Assembly: GCF_015354245.1 (NCBI RefSeq) | Contig: NZ_JADKYZ010000005.1 | Span: 186,001-250,000, forward strand | Source: Diaphorobacter caeni | GTDB lineage: Bacteria; Pseudomonadota; Gammaproteobacteria; Burkholderiales; Burkholderiaceae_C | DNA: 64,000 bases | Reading direction: 5' to 3' | Shown: positions 53,035 to 61,390 of the stretch, piece by piece | Position numbering within the stretch: the stretch's first letter is position 1 | Layout: the number at the start of each line of letters is the position of its first letter | Notes under the pieces: model-generated | What the model saw: only the letters and a program-made list of their open reading frames with translations | Told to the model about the DNA's origin: nothing | Database searches by the model: none | Made by a program: the position numbers and the translations under genes

Positions 53035-53723
53035 GCGTGGGTTCCTTGCGGGGCGGCTTCGGCGATCAGCGTGTGACGCAGCTGGCCGAGTCCGGGCACG
53101 CTGATCTGCACCGTGTCGCCCGGATGCGCCTCCGGCGAGTCCTCGCCGGGGCCGAGCAGCAGCACGTCGCCGGGCGTGAGCGTCATGAAGGCGGAGACGT
53201 CCGACAGCAGCCGGGGCGCGCTGCGCACCAGGTCGGCAAAGCCGCGTCGCCAGTTGGCGGACACATGGCCGCGGGCGTCGCGGATCTGCAGGTCGAGCGT
53301 GGCTTCGGACACCATGAATCGTGGCGGGGCCGTGAGCGCTGCACTCATCGGGCAGAACAGGTCGCGGCAGCGCTGGCGGATCGCGGGGCGGTAGTGGTTC
53401 TCGTACGGCAGCGTGAGGTCGCTGGCGATCACATAGCCGCTCACGTGCGACATCGCCTCGTCGGGTGTGACCTGCCAGGCGGTGCGGCCGATCACGAGGC
53501 CGAGGGTGGCGTCCACCCGCACCACGCCGGGCGTGCGCGGAATGGGCACGGCCGCGCCGTCGCCCGCATGGGTGTTGCGCGGCTTGATGTAGAGAACCGG
53601 AGCCTGCGGCGGCGCCTTGTAGGGCGCCTCGCCGAACTGCCGCGCCATGCGGACCAGTGTGGCGCGCTCGTTGAGCAGCGCGCCGTACACCGTGCCGTGG
53701 CGGGCGTCCGGGGCATGGCTCAT
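53031..53723 (-). CDS. hpaG1: HpaG1-type decarboxylase subunit (FAH family)
   Basis: A 230-residue FAH-fold protein matching the N-terminal half of HpaG. Landmarks are GTVYGALLNERATLVRM, LYIKPRNTHAGDGAAVPIP, VRVDATLGLVIGRTA and FMTLTPGDVLLLGPGEDSPEAHPGD. Separate G1 and G2 genes are common outside enterobacteria, so this is not a split gene. It starts at 53723, inside the hpaR stop (4-bp overlap), so regulator and enzymes share one transcript. Confidence 0.9.
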   Translation of the reverse strand: MSHAPDARHGTVYGALLNERATLVRMARQFGEAPYKAPPQAPVLYIKPRNTHAGDGAAVPIPRTPGVVRVDATLGLVIGRTAWQVTPDEAMSHVSGYVIASDLTLPYENHYRPAIRQRCRDLFCPMSAALTAPPRFMVSEATLDLQIRDARGHVSANWRRGFADLVRSAPRLLSDVSAFMTLTPGDVLLLGPGEDSPEAHPGDTVQISVPGLGQLRHTLIAEAAPQGTHA

Positions 53724-54151
53724 TGCCGCTCCAGCGCGATCAGTTCGTCGAGCAGCTTGTAGAGCTCCAGCAGCTTGCCCTTGCCGTAGGTGACTTCCAG
53801 ATCCGCGTAGTGCTGCGCGATCTCGCGCGACAGCCGTTTGACCAGCTCCAGCCCCTGTTCGGTGGCCGACACGACGGTGCGACGCTGGTCGGCGGGATCC
53901 TTGTTGCGCTGGATGAGCCCGTCGCGCTCCATGCGGGTGAGCACGCCGGTGAGGCTCGGGCCGAGGAGATAGGCGTCCTTGGCGACCTGACCGGTTTCCA
54001 GCTGCTGACCATCCCCCAGCGCACGCAGCACGCGCCATTGCTGATCCGACAGTCCGTTCTTGCGAAGATGCGGCCGCGTGTGGCCCATGATCGACTCACG
54101 CGCCTGCAGGAGCAGACTGGGCAGATTGCGATGTTTGAGTGAAGAGGTCAT
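53720..54151 (-). CDS. hpaR: MarR-family regulator of homoprotocatechuate catabolism
   Basis: A 143-residue regulator aligning with E. coli HpaR: SLLLQARESIMGHTRPHLRKNGLSDQQWRVLRAL, then LGPSLTGVLTRMERDGLIQR and DPADQRRTVVSATEQG for the wing. MarR proteins of this branch repress the hpa operon until a pathway aromatic binds. The ATG at 54151 forms the end of a perfect 26-bp palindrome and has no ribosome-binding site, so the mRNA may be leaderless. The gene heads the hpa operon; the same operator stands before the ABC binding-protein gene at 43385. Confidence 0.9.
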   Translation of the reverse strand: MTSSLKHRNLPSLLLQARESIMGHTRPHLRKNGLSDQQWRVLRALGDGQQLETGQVAKDAYLLGPSLTGVLTRMERDGLIQRNKDPADQRRTVVSATEQGLELVKRLSREIAQHYADLEVTYGKGKLLELYKLLDELIALERQ

Positions 54152-54174
54152 TTATTTAACAGGTTAAATAAATG
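54149..54174. promoter_or_regulatory. HpaR operator, overlapping the hpaR start codon
   Basis: Perfect inverted repeat with 12-bp arms CATTTATTTAAC and GTTAAATAAATG around AG. The left CAT is the hpaR start codon read on the minus strand. Upstream on that strand is a TTGCAC that could serve as -35 box. Binding here would block transcription of the whole hpa operon. Confidence 0.75.
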
Positions 54175-54331
54175 CATGAGTTTGTGCAAATGATTTTTGA
54201 CCTATTCGTGCCTAGGGAAAATACGGGGAAGCGAGCAGTCATCGCCGCTCGGCCGGAGACACCGAGGAGATGGGCAGAAAAGGCGAGCAGAAAAGACGGT
54301 GCGGGAAACAGCGGCCCATGGGCCGCTGCCG

Positions 54332-55111
54332 TCAGGCGCGCAGGCCGTGTTCCGAGGCCGGGCTGGCCCAGTGGCCCGAGGTGCCGCGCAGCACCACTTC
54401 ATGCGCGCCCTCGCCGCGCAGGGCGAGGTGCTTGGCCAGCGCCATGTTGCCGTTCTCCGAAGTGAGTCCTTGCAAGACGACGTCGAAGCCGGTCAGCGCG
54501 ATGCGCACGCTGCGGATGCCGAGCTGCGCGTCGTCGTTGATGGCGGGCAGCGTGAAATCCGGGCCGAGCAGGGCGCTCCAGCGCGCCAGCGTGGCGTCGA
54601 GATCCTGCACCGCCACGGTGATCCGGGCCACGCCGGTGGCGCCGTTGGCGTGTTGCAGCAGCGCCGCATCGTCGGGCACCCGCAGATTGCGGGGGGTGAT
54701 GTCGCCGCAGAGAAACGGCACATCGCCCGTGTCGTGGCGCGCGGTGGTCCATCGCACCTGCTGGCCGTCGGGGCGCAGGCGCTCTCCGGGCACCGGGCCG
54801 CGCAGGGTATCGAGGCCGCGAGCGCGCGCAGCCGCCAGCTCGCCCACCGGGTCGGCGGACAGCAGCGCGAAGTCGAGGAGGCCCTCGCCGCTTTTGTCGA
54901 GCGTGGCCCACCAGCGCTCCTCGGGCGCGGGCGAGCGCCAGGCCTTGAGCTCCAGATAGGAGCCGTCGGCCAGCAGGATGAGCGCGTTGTGCGAGCTGCG
55001 ACCCTGGTGGTCGCCACCCGGCTGGACGGTGAAACCCAGCGCGCGGTACTGTTCGATGGAGCGGGAGAGGTCGTCGACGGCGATGACGACGTGATCGAGA
55101 GAGAGGTTCAT
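54332..55111 (-). CDS. VOC-superfamily protein (two-module glyoxalase-like)
   Basis: A 259-residue protein. The first VOC module starts LDHVVIAVDDLSRSIEQYRALGFTVQPGG, with H7 as a possible metal ligand and YLEL at its end. The second begins GVARITVAVQDLDATLARWSALLGPDF and is more degenerate (SVRIALTGFDVVLQ). Related proteins include lyases and hydrolases of aromatic or CoA compounds; no activity can be assigned. It lies 13 bp after the Bug receptor gene in an operon with a TPP enzyme. Confidence 0.8.
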   Translation of the reverse strand: MNLSLDHVVIAVDDLSRSIEQYRALGFTVQPGGDHQGRSSHNALILLADGSYLELKAWRSPAPEERWWATLDKSGEGLLDFALLSADPVGELAAARARGLDTLRGPVPGERLRPDGQQVRWTTARHDTGDVPFLCGDITPRNLRVPDDAALLQHANGATGVARITVAVQDLDATLARWSALLGPDFTLPAINDDAQLGIRSVRIALTGFDVVLQGLTSENGNMALAKHLALRGEGAHEVVLRGTSGHWASPASEHGLRA

Positions 55112-55124
55112 TGACCGGAGTCTC

Positions 55125-56114
55125 TCACTCTTCGAGCTTGAGTTTGGTCTCCTGCACGAACTTGCGCCAGCGCTCGTATTCCTGATGCGTGTGGCGGTCC
55201 AGTCCCGGACCGTCGCTGCCGATCACCTCGAAGCCCGCAGCCGTGAGCTTGCCGTGCACGTCCGGCGTCTGCAGCGCGCCCTGGAATTCCTTGGTCAGCC
55301 GCTGCACGGTCGCGCCCGGCGTGGCCGCGGGCGCGAAGATGCCGATCCACGAGTACGCTTCGAACCCCGGAAACCCGCACTCGGCCACGGTCGGCACATC
55401 GGGCAGCTCGGGCAGGCGCTTGGCGCCGGTGACGGCCAGCGGCTTGATCTTGCCCGCGCTGATCTGCCCGCGCAGCGCCGCGTAGCTCAGCAGCGTGAGC
55501 GTGGTGACGTTGCCGAGGACCGCCTGCACGGCCGGTCCGCCGCCACCGAACGGCACGTGCAGCACGAAGGTGCCCGAGCGGCGCTTGATGTCCTCCATCA
55601 CCAGATGGTTCATCGAGCCCACGCCGGTCGACGCGTAGCTGAACTTGCCCGGATTGGCATTGGCTTCCTTCAGGAAATCGCGCAGGTCCTTGCCCTGCAC
55701 CGCCTGCGCGTTCGCGCCGATGACCAGCGGAAAGCGCACGGCCAGCGTCACGCCGACAAAGTCCTTGAAGGTGTCGTAGGGCAGCCTGGACTTGGCGATG
55801 GGGTTGATCGCGTGCGTGTCGAAGCTCACCAGCAGCGTGTTGCCGTCGGGCGCGGACTTGGCGACATACTGCGTCGCGATCTGGCTGGCCGCGCCGGGAC
55901 GGTTTTCGACGATCACCGGACGCCCGGCCAGCTCCGACAGGCGCGGCTGAATGATGCGCGAGGCGATGTCCGTGCTGCCTCCCGGCGGGAACGTGACCTG
56001 CAGGCGTATGGCGGCTTCTTCGGCAAAGCTCAGGCCGGAAAAGCCGGTGGCTGCGCTGGCGGCGCCCAGCGCGACGGCCTGGCGGCGGGTGAGAACGGGG
56101 CCTCTCTTCATCAT
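55125..56114 (-). CDS. Bug-family periplasmic solute-binding protein
   Basis: A 329-residue Bug receptor. The N-terminus LTRRQAVALGAASAATGFSGLSFA has a twin-arginine and may be a Tat signal. The mature protein shows LQVTFPPGGSTDIASRIIQPRLSELAGRPVIVENRPGAASQIATQYVAK and YASTGVGSMNHLVMEDI. The ligand is probably a small organic acid, plausibly the substrate or precursor of the neighbouring TPP enzyme (inference). The start at 56114 follows GAGGAG with ideal spacing. No membrane subunits are nearby. Confidence 0.9.
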   Translation of the reverse strand: MMKRGPVLTRRQAVALGAASAATGFSGLSFAEEAAIRLQVTFPPGGSTDIASRIIQPRLSELAGRPVIVENRPGAASQIATQYVAKSAPDGNTLLVSFDTHAINPIAKSRLPYDTFKDFVGVTLAVRFPLVIGANAQAVQGKDLRDFLKEANANPGKFSYASTGVGSMNHLVMEDIKRRSGTFVLHVPFGGGGPAVQAVLGNVTTLTLLSYAALRGQISAGKIKPLAVTGAKRLPELPDVPTVAECGFPGFEAYSWIGIFAPAATPGATVQRLTKEFQGALQTPDVHGKLTAAGFEVIGSDGPGLDRHTHQEYERWRKFVQETKLKLEE

Positions 56115-56177
56115 TCAGTGCTCCTCGGGAAAAGTCGGTGGTCGAATCGAATCAGTATGCGGTGTTTTGGTTGGAGA

Positions 56178-57881
56178 TCAACCCATCCATTGGCTCACGG
56201 GGACTGCGGTGTCCTGCAGCGGCTGCGAGAAGATGTCGACGAGCGCCGGGCCGTCATGCGCGAGCGCGGCCTTGAGCGCGCCTTCGAGATCGCTCGGGTC
56301 CTGCACCGTCCAGGCCTTCACGCCGAAGGCCTCGGCCACGCGGGCGTGATTGGTGCGGTTGAAATCGACCGAGAAGTAGCGCTCGCCGTAGCCCGTCTTC
56401 TGGCTGGCCTTGATCCAGCCGTAGACCGAGTTCGAGAACACGATCATCTTGAGCGGCACGTTGCGGCGCACGATGGTCTCGAGCTCGCCGCAGGTGAAGC
56501 CGAAGCTGCCGTCGCCCATGGCCGACACCACCACCGAATCGGGCGCGCCGACCTGCGCGCCGAACGCGGCGGACATCGAATAGCCGAGCGCACCGTGCGC
56601 GCGGTTGGTGATGAAGTGGCGGCCTTCCTGCGGCGCATCGAAATAGGCCGAGAAATACGGGCAGGGCGTGCCCGGATCGGCCACGGCGATCGCGCGCTTG
56701 GGCAGCAGCTTGTTGAGCGTGGCGAGCACGCGCTCGGGGCGGATCGGCAACTCCGCCGATTGCGCGAGCGGGTTGAAGAACGCGAGCTTTTCAAGACGCG
56801 CCTGCGCCGCCAGCGCGCGGCCGTCGGAGGTGCCCGCCGGGCGCTGGCCGATGATCTTCTGCACGGCGGCGTCCAGCGCCTCGAGCGACAGACGCGCATC
56901 GCCCACCATCGCCACGTCGGTCAGGTAGTTGGTGCCGATGGTCATCGCATCCACGTCGATGTGCAGAATCGTCACGCCACGGCCCGGCAATTGGCCGTGC
57001 TCCGTCGTGGTCGAGCCCGCGCGGCAGCCGATGAACAGCACCAGATCGGCCTGCGCAACGACCTCGCGTGTAGAGGGGACGCCGCCATTGGTGCCGACGA
57101 CGCCCGCGTTCAGCGGATGGGTGTCGGCCAGGCTGCCCTGGCCGCTCACCGTCAGGCACACCGGCGCGTTCAGGCGCGTGGCGAGGGCGTCGAGCGCCGC
57201 GCTCGCGCCCGAGATCACCACGCCGCCGCCGCAGATCAGCACCGGCGACTTCGCCGCCACCAGACGTGCCGCCGCATCTTCGATGGCGGCCGGATCGGGC
57301 GCGCTGCGCGTGGCGGGATAGTGGTCATGGCCGGGCTGCGCCCACACGTCCTGCGGGTTGGGCAGCTCGTGCTTCTGCAGGTCATACGGCAGGCAGATGT
57401 GGGCCGCGCCGGGGCGTCCCGTGGTCATCGCACGGAAGGCGCTGCGCATGGCATGCGGAATCTGGTCGACGCGGTCGATGGTGGTGTTCCACTTGGTCAG
57501 CGGCTTGTAGAGCGCCTTCTGGTCGAGCTCGGTCAGCGGAAACTTGCCGCGCGCGCCCACCGACACGTCGGTGGTGATGCCGAGCACCGGGATCGACGAT
57601 TCGTTGGCTTCCACCAGCCCCGGCAGCAGATAGGTCGCGCCGCCGCCGCTCGGGCCCTCGCACACGCCCACCTTGCCGGTCACGCGGGCATAGCCGTCGG
57701 CCATATAGGCGGCGCTGCGCTCGTCGCGCGTGAGGATGTGGTCCATGCCATGATCCAGCCGCGCCATCGCGTCGTAGAACGGCAGACTGGTGTCGCCACA
57801 GAGACCGAAAATATGCTTCACGCCGTTGTGTTGCAACATCCGTACCATTGCGTCTGCACCATTCATGGGCGTTGTGCTCAT
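56178..57881 (-). CDS. Thiamine-diphosphate-dependent enzyme (2-oxoacid decarboxylase/synthase family)
   Basis: A 567-residue enzyme with the three domains of acetolactate-synthase-like proteins. The N-terminal PYR domain carries the catalytic Glu54 (TRDERSAAYMADGYARVTG). The middle domain spans about 195-345. The C-terminal PP domain carries the ThDP-Mg motif GDGS (456-459) to SNSVYG (about 483). It would decarboxylate or carboligate a 2-oxoacid. Acetolactate synthase is unlikely because no small subunit is present. Oxalyl-CoA, benzoylformate or sulfopyruvate-type activities remain open. It is the first gene of the TPP-Bug-VOC cluster, divergent from a GntR gene. Confidence 0.85.
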   Translation of the reverse strand: MSTTPMNGADAMVRMLQHNGVKHIFGLCGDTSLPFYDAMARLDHGMDHILTRDERSAAYMADGYARVTGKVGVCEGPSGGGATYLLPGLVEANESSIPVLGITTDVSVGARGKFPLTELDQKALYKPLTKWNTTIDRVDQIPHAMRSAFRAMTTGRPGAAHICLPYDLQKHELPNPQDVWAQPGHDHYPATRSAPDPAAIEDAAARLVAAKSPVLICGGGVVISGASAALDALATRLNAPVCLTVSGQGSLADTHPLNAGVVGTNGGVPSTREVVAQADLVLFIGCRAGSTTTEHGQLPGRGVTILHIDVDAMTIGTNYLTDVAMVGDARLSLEALDAAVQKIIGQRPAGTSDGRALAAQARLEKLAFFNPLAQSAELPIRPERVLATLNKLLPKRAIAVADPGTPCPYFSAYFDAPQEGRHFITNRAHGALGYSMSAAFGAQVGAPDSVVVSAMGDGSFGFTCGELETIVRRNVPLKMIVFSNSVYGWIKASQKTGYGERYFSVDFNRTNHARVAEAFGVKAWTVQDPSDLEGALKAALAHDGPALVDIFSQPLQDTAVPVSQWMG

Positions 57882-57917
57882 TGCCGATCTCCTTGGGTAG
57901 TTACGTTAAGAATCCAT

Positions 57918-57931
57918 TTCAGTATACTTAA
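57918..57931. promoter_or_regulatory. Candidate GntR operator
   Basis: TTCAGTATACTTAA is palindromic at 12 of 14 positions with the perfect core AGTATACT. It lies in the 53-bp divergent spacer, 4 bp before the GntR start codon. FCD-type GntR proteins often bind GTATAC-centred palindromes. Confidence 0.55.
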
Positions 57932-57934
57932 AAC

Positions 57935-58684
57935 ATGCCTACGGCGAAAACCCCTAAAGCGATCAAATCGGTCAAGAAACCGCACGTCGACGCCATCTCG
58001 CGCGTGCGTCGCGAGCGCGGCAGCGATGTCTTCCAGACGCTGCGCGACATGGCCATCAGCTACCAGCTCAAGCCCGGAGAGCGGCTGAGCGAGATCGAAC
58101 TCGCCGCACGCCTCGGCGTGAGCCGCACCCCCGTGCGCGAAGCGCTCGCGCGGCTCGTGACCGAAGGCTTTCTCGAACCCTGCACGCGCGGCTACATGCG
58201 CACGCCGCTGCAGGTGCAGGACGTGCTCGATCTGTACGAAGCCCGCATGGCGGTGGAGCGCGAGTGCCTGCGCTATGCGGTCGAACGCGCAAGTCCCGAG
58301 CAGATCGCCGAGATGCAGGCCTTTCTCGACAAGAGCCGCGCGGCCGCTCCGGGCACCGCCGTGCGCGAACTGGTGGAACTCGACGAGGCTTTCCACAACC
58401 GCATCGCCGCCATGTCCGGCAACGGCGAACTCGCCCGCATGCTCGGCAACCTCAACGAGCGCGTGCGCTTCATCCGCTGGATCGACATGGAAAAGGTCGG
58501 CCGCGACTCCACGCAGAAGGAGCATGGCGCGATCGCCGACGCCATCGAGCGGCGCGACAGCCAGACGGCGGCGCGGCTCATGGACGAGCACATCGCGCTG
58601 CGCCGCGAGCAGATCATCGAGGCCGTCACGCAGGGGCTGGCGCGGATCTTTCTGGGCGAAGAACTGAGAAACAGCGCCCCCTGA
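57935..58684 (+). CDS. GntR-family (FCD type) regulator
   Basis: A 249-residue regulator with a basic N-terminal tail (about 1-27). The winged HTH (about 30-95) is GSDVFQTLRDMAISYQLKPGERLSEIELAARLGVSRTPVREALARLVTEGFLEP. The FCD domain (about 105-230) is LYEARMAVERECLRYAVERAS, LVELDEAFHNRIAAMSGN and KEHGAIADAIERRDSQTAARLMDEHI, which carry the usual metal-binding Asp and His. It probably controls the divergent TPP-Bug-VOC operon. Its last Pro codon and TGA stop lie in a copy of repeat C. Confidence 0.92.
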   Translation: MPTAKTPKAIKSVKKPHVDAISRVRRERGSDVFQTLRDMAISYQLKPGERLSEIELAARLGVSRTPVREALARLVTEGFLEPCTRGYMRTPLQVQDVLDLYEARMAVERECLRYAVERASPEQIAEMQAFLDKSRAAAPGTAVRELVELDEAFHNRIAAMSGNGELARMLGNLNERVRFIRWIDMEKVGRDSTQKEHGAIADAIERRDSQTAARLMDEHIALRREQIIEAVTQGLARIFLGEELRNSAP

Positions 58685-58745
58685 GGTGCTTCGCGCCTTC
58701 CCCTTTTCTCGCCACGCGGGAGGGGGATGCAGCCAGCGCGGCGGG
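58678..58745 (+). repeat. Repeat family C, copy 3
   Basis: It begins CCCCCTGAGGTGCTTCGCGC and continues TTCCCCTTTTC...GGGAGGGGGAT, again a C-run/G-run hairpin. The TGA is the stop codon of the GntR gene, ending the protein in Ala-Pro. Confidence 0.72.
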
Positions 58746-58798
58746 AAGCGCACAGCGTCATGGGTCACGACCGTCGATGATCACGATCGGCGTCTCTG

Positions 58799-58814
58799 CT
58801 GTATATTTAGCCAG
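58799..58814 (+). promoter_or_regulatory. LexA-like (SOS) box upstream of radA
   Basis: CTGTATATTTAGCCAG matches CTGTATATATATACAG at 13 of 16 positions, with one mismatch in the CTGT/ACAG core. It lies about 30 bp before the radA start codon. Confidence 0.5.
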
Positions 58815-58845
58815 TATTCATTCACGTTCTTCAAGCGCAGCTTCC

Positions 58846-60234
58846 ATGGCCAAAGACAAGGCAATCTTCACCTGTACCGAATGCGGCGGCACCAGCCCGC
58901 GCTGGCTGGGCAAATGTCCATCGTGCGGTGCCTGGAATACCTTGGTCGAGACCGTGGTCGAGGGCGGCAACGCCGGAGCCAGCAAGAACCGCATGAGCGC
59001 CGGGAGCTATTCTGGCCTCGCGCAGGCCCAGCCCGTCACGCCCCTCGCGGCCATCGAGGCGCAGGACGTGGCGCGCACGCCGAGCGGCATCGAGGAGCTG
59101 GACCGCGTGCTCGGCGGCGGCATCGTCGAGGGCGGCGTGGTGCTGATCGGCGGCGATCCGGGCATCGGCAAATCCACGCTGCTGCTGCAGGCCATGGACG
59201 CGCTGCACCGCACCGGCATGCCTACGCTCTATGTGACCGGCGAGGAAAGCGGCGCGCAGGTGGCGCTGCGCTCGCGGCGCCTCGGGCTGGACCACAGTCA
59301 GGTGAACGTGCTGGCGGAAATCCAGCTCGAAAAAATCCTCGCGACGATGGAGTCCACGCAGCCGGCCGTGGTGGTGATCGACTCGATCCAGACGGTGTAT
59401 TCCGACCAGCTCACCAGCGCGCCCGGCTCCGTCGCGCAGGTGCGCGAATGCGCGGCCCACCTCACGCGTGCGGCCAAGTCCACCGGCATCGCGGTGATCC
59501 TCGTCGGGCACGTCACCAAGGAAGGCGCGCTCGCCGGCCCGCGCGTGCTAGAACACATGGTCGACACCGTGCTCTATTTCGAGGGCGATACGCACTCGAG
59601 CTTCCGCCTCGTTCGCGCGATCAAGAACCGCTTTGGCGCGGTCAACGAAATCGGCGTCTTCGCGATGACCGAAAAAGGCCTCAAGGGCGTGACCAACCCG
59701 AGCGCGATCTTTCTCTCGCAGCACAGCGAGCCCGTGCCCGGCAGCTGCGTGCTCGTCACGCTGGAGGGCACGCGCCCGATGTTGGTCGAAATCCAGGCGC
59801 TCGTCGACTCCTCCGGCCCCGCCCCGCGCCGCCTCTCGGTCGGCCTCGACCGCGACCGCCTCGCCATGCTGCTCGCCGTGCTGCACCGCCACGCGGGCGT
59901 GGCCTGCGCCGATCAGGACGTGTTCGTCAACGCGGTTGGCGGCGTGCGCATCAGCGAGCCCGCAGCCGATCTGGCCGTGATGCTGTCCATCACCAGCAGC
60001 CTGCGCGGCAAGGCCCTGCCCAAGGGTTTCATTGCCTTCGGCGAAGTGGGCCTGGCCGGCGAAGTGCGCCCCGCGCCGCGCGGCCAGGAGCGTCTGAAAG
60101 AAGCCGCCAAGCTCGGTTTTACTGTCGCCATCGTGCCCAAGGCGAATGCGCCGAAAAAGCCCATCGAAGGGCTGGAAATCCACGCGGTCGAGCGGGTGGA
60201 GGAGGCGATGAATATTGTCCGCGGTTTGGGATGA
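58846..60234 (+). CDS. radA: DNA repair protein RadA
   Basis: A 462-residue RecA-like helicase for branch migration in recombination. The N-terminal zinc finger uses C10, C13, C24 and C27 (CTECGGTSPRWLGKCPSC). Walker A is GGDPGIGKST (about 103-112), the RadA-specific motif is KNRFG (260-264), and the C-terminal Lon-like domain is present (DVFVNAVGGVRI, GEVGLAGEVRP). The start at 58846 gives standard length. An SOS-box-like palindrome lies just upstream. Confidence 0.96.
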   Translation: MAKDKAIFTCTECGGTSPRWLGKCPSCGAWNTLVETVVEGGNAGASKNRMSAGSYSGLAQAQPVTPLAAIEAQDVARTPSGIEELDRVLGGGIVEGGVVLIGGDPGIGKSTLLLQAMDALHRTGMPTLYVTGEESGAQVALRSRRLGLDHSQVNVLAEIQLEKILATMESTQPAVVVIDSIQTVYSDQLTSAPGSVAQVRECAAHLTRAAKSTGIAVILVGHVTKEGALAGPRVLEHMVDTVLYFEGDTHSSFRLVRAIKNRFGAVNEIGVFAMTEKGLKGVTNPSAIFLSQHSEPVPGSCVLVTLEGTRPMLVEIQALVDSSGPAPRRLSVGLDRDRLAMLLAVLHRHAGVACADQDVFVNAVGGVRISEPAADLAVMLSITSSLRGKALPKGFIAFGEVGLAGEVRPAPRGQERLKEAAKLGFTVAIVPKANAPKKPIEGLEIHAVERVEEAMNIVRGLG

Positions 60235-60413
60235 TGTGCGGTTTTTGCGCAACGCCTGTGCACTGCTCATCCCGAGCAGGTGGAATTATTCGCTTTTCAT
60301 TGATGTATTGATGTTCCCTCGGGCATGAACTTGCCTAGATTGGCTCGGGCCACCTCTTTGCGTGGCGCATGGGTCGATCTGGCCTGCATGCAATTCTCCG
60401 AGGAGCTTTCAAA

Positions 60414-61160
60414 GTGGACATTCCACGAATCTTCAATATCTCCGAAAGTGCGCATCGCATCCACAATCCGCTGACCGCTGAAAAAATGGCCGCGCTGGGC
60501 ACAGCGCTGCGCATGGAGAAAAACACCAGCGTGCTTGATCTCGGCTGCGGTTCGGGTGAAATGCTCTGCACTTGGGCGCGCGATCATGGCATCCGGGGTA
60601 CGGGCGTCGATCTCAGCAGCCTCTTCAGCGCGCAGGCCAAACAGCGTGCGGTGGAACTGGGCGTCGCTTCGCAGGTCGAGTTCATTCATGGCGAAGCTGC
60701 GGGATATGTGGCCGCCGAGCGGGTCGACGTGGCCGCTTGCGTTGGCGCAACATGGATTGGCGGTGGCTTGCAGGGCACGATCGAACTGCTGAAAAAGAGC
60801 GTTCGCCCCGGTGGAATGCTGTTGATTGGCGAGCCTTATTGGCGAGTGATGCCGACGTCGCAGTACGAAGCGCGCGGCTGCCTTGCGAATGCCATTGAGG
60901 ATTTCCTTACACTGCCGTCGTTACTGAAACTGTTTGCAAAACTGGGTTTTGATACCGTGGAAATGATGCTCGCCGACCAGGACAGCTGGGATCGGTATGA
61001 AGCCGCCAGATGGTTCACCATGCGCCGCTGGCTGGACGAAAATCCCGATGACGAGATGGCGGGCGAGGTGCGCGAAGAGCTCTATACGGAACCCGAGCGC
61101 TACGTGACCTATCGGCGCGAACTCCTCGGTTGGGGCACGTTTGCGTTGAAGGCGCGCTAG
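60414..61160 (+). CDS. SAM-dependent methyltransferase
   Basis: A 248-residue class I methyltransferase. The SAM motif is VLDLGCGSGE (about 40-49), with the acidic residue in GTGVDLSS and the post-motif VDVAACVGATWIGGG. The C-terminal half (GGMLLIGEPYW, LPSLLKLFAKLGFD) resembles small-molecule methyltransferases. I start it at the GTG at 60414 because AGGAG (60401-60405) is 8 bp upstream; the frame extends upstream without such a site. Substrate unknown. It stands alone: the 179 bp before it and 230 bp after it show no gene. Confidence 0.85.
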   Translation: MDIPRIFNISESAHRIHNPLTAEKMAALGTALRMEKNTSVLDLGCGSGEMLCTWARDHGIRGTGVDLSSLFSAQAKQRAVELGVASQVEFIHGEAAGYVAAERVDVAACVGATWIGGGLQGTIELLKKSVRPGGMLLIGEPYWRVMPTSQYEARGCLANAIEDFLTLPSLLKLFAKLGFDTVEMMLADQDSWDRYEAARWFTMRRWLDENPDDEMAGEVREELYTEPERYVTYRRELLGWGTFALKAR

Positions 61161-61390
61161 TTCCTCTCGAACTCGAGCAGTGTTCCAAATGGCTGCGTCC
61201 CAGCCTTCACTGCTCGCCCGGTGCGCCACGCGGTTGGCGATGCCGGGGCTGCGCGCGACGGCTTGCGGGCGTAGAACCGCGATAACCGCTTCACGCTGAC
61301 GCGGAATATTCATGGAGCTACCAGTCGATCCACGGGCACTACGCAGCATCCACAGGGGGGAATTGGTCAGTTCATACGACAATGCGCCCC

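Noticed and set aside
53031-54151. hpaG1 and hpaG2 as a frameshifted HpaG fusion gene
   Set aside because: Each has a proper start, complete FAH domain and an ATGA junction, and separate G1/G2 genes are normal in many bacteria.
55185-58088. A 967-codon open frame on the plus strand
   Set aside because: It is antisense to the Bug receptor and TPP enzyme genes, whose catalytic motifs are intact. The translated sequence is low-complexity Arg/Ala/His/Gly.
61161-61390. Minus-strand frame ending FGTLLEFER, resembling the tail of a VOC protein
   Set aside because: Upstream residues in that frame show no VOC pattern and a stop follows soon. Likely chance.
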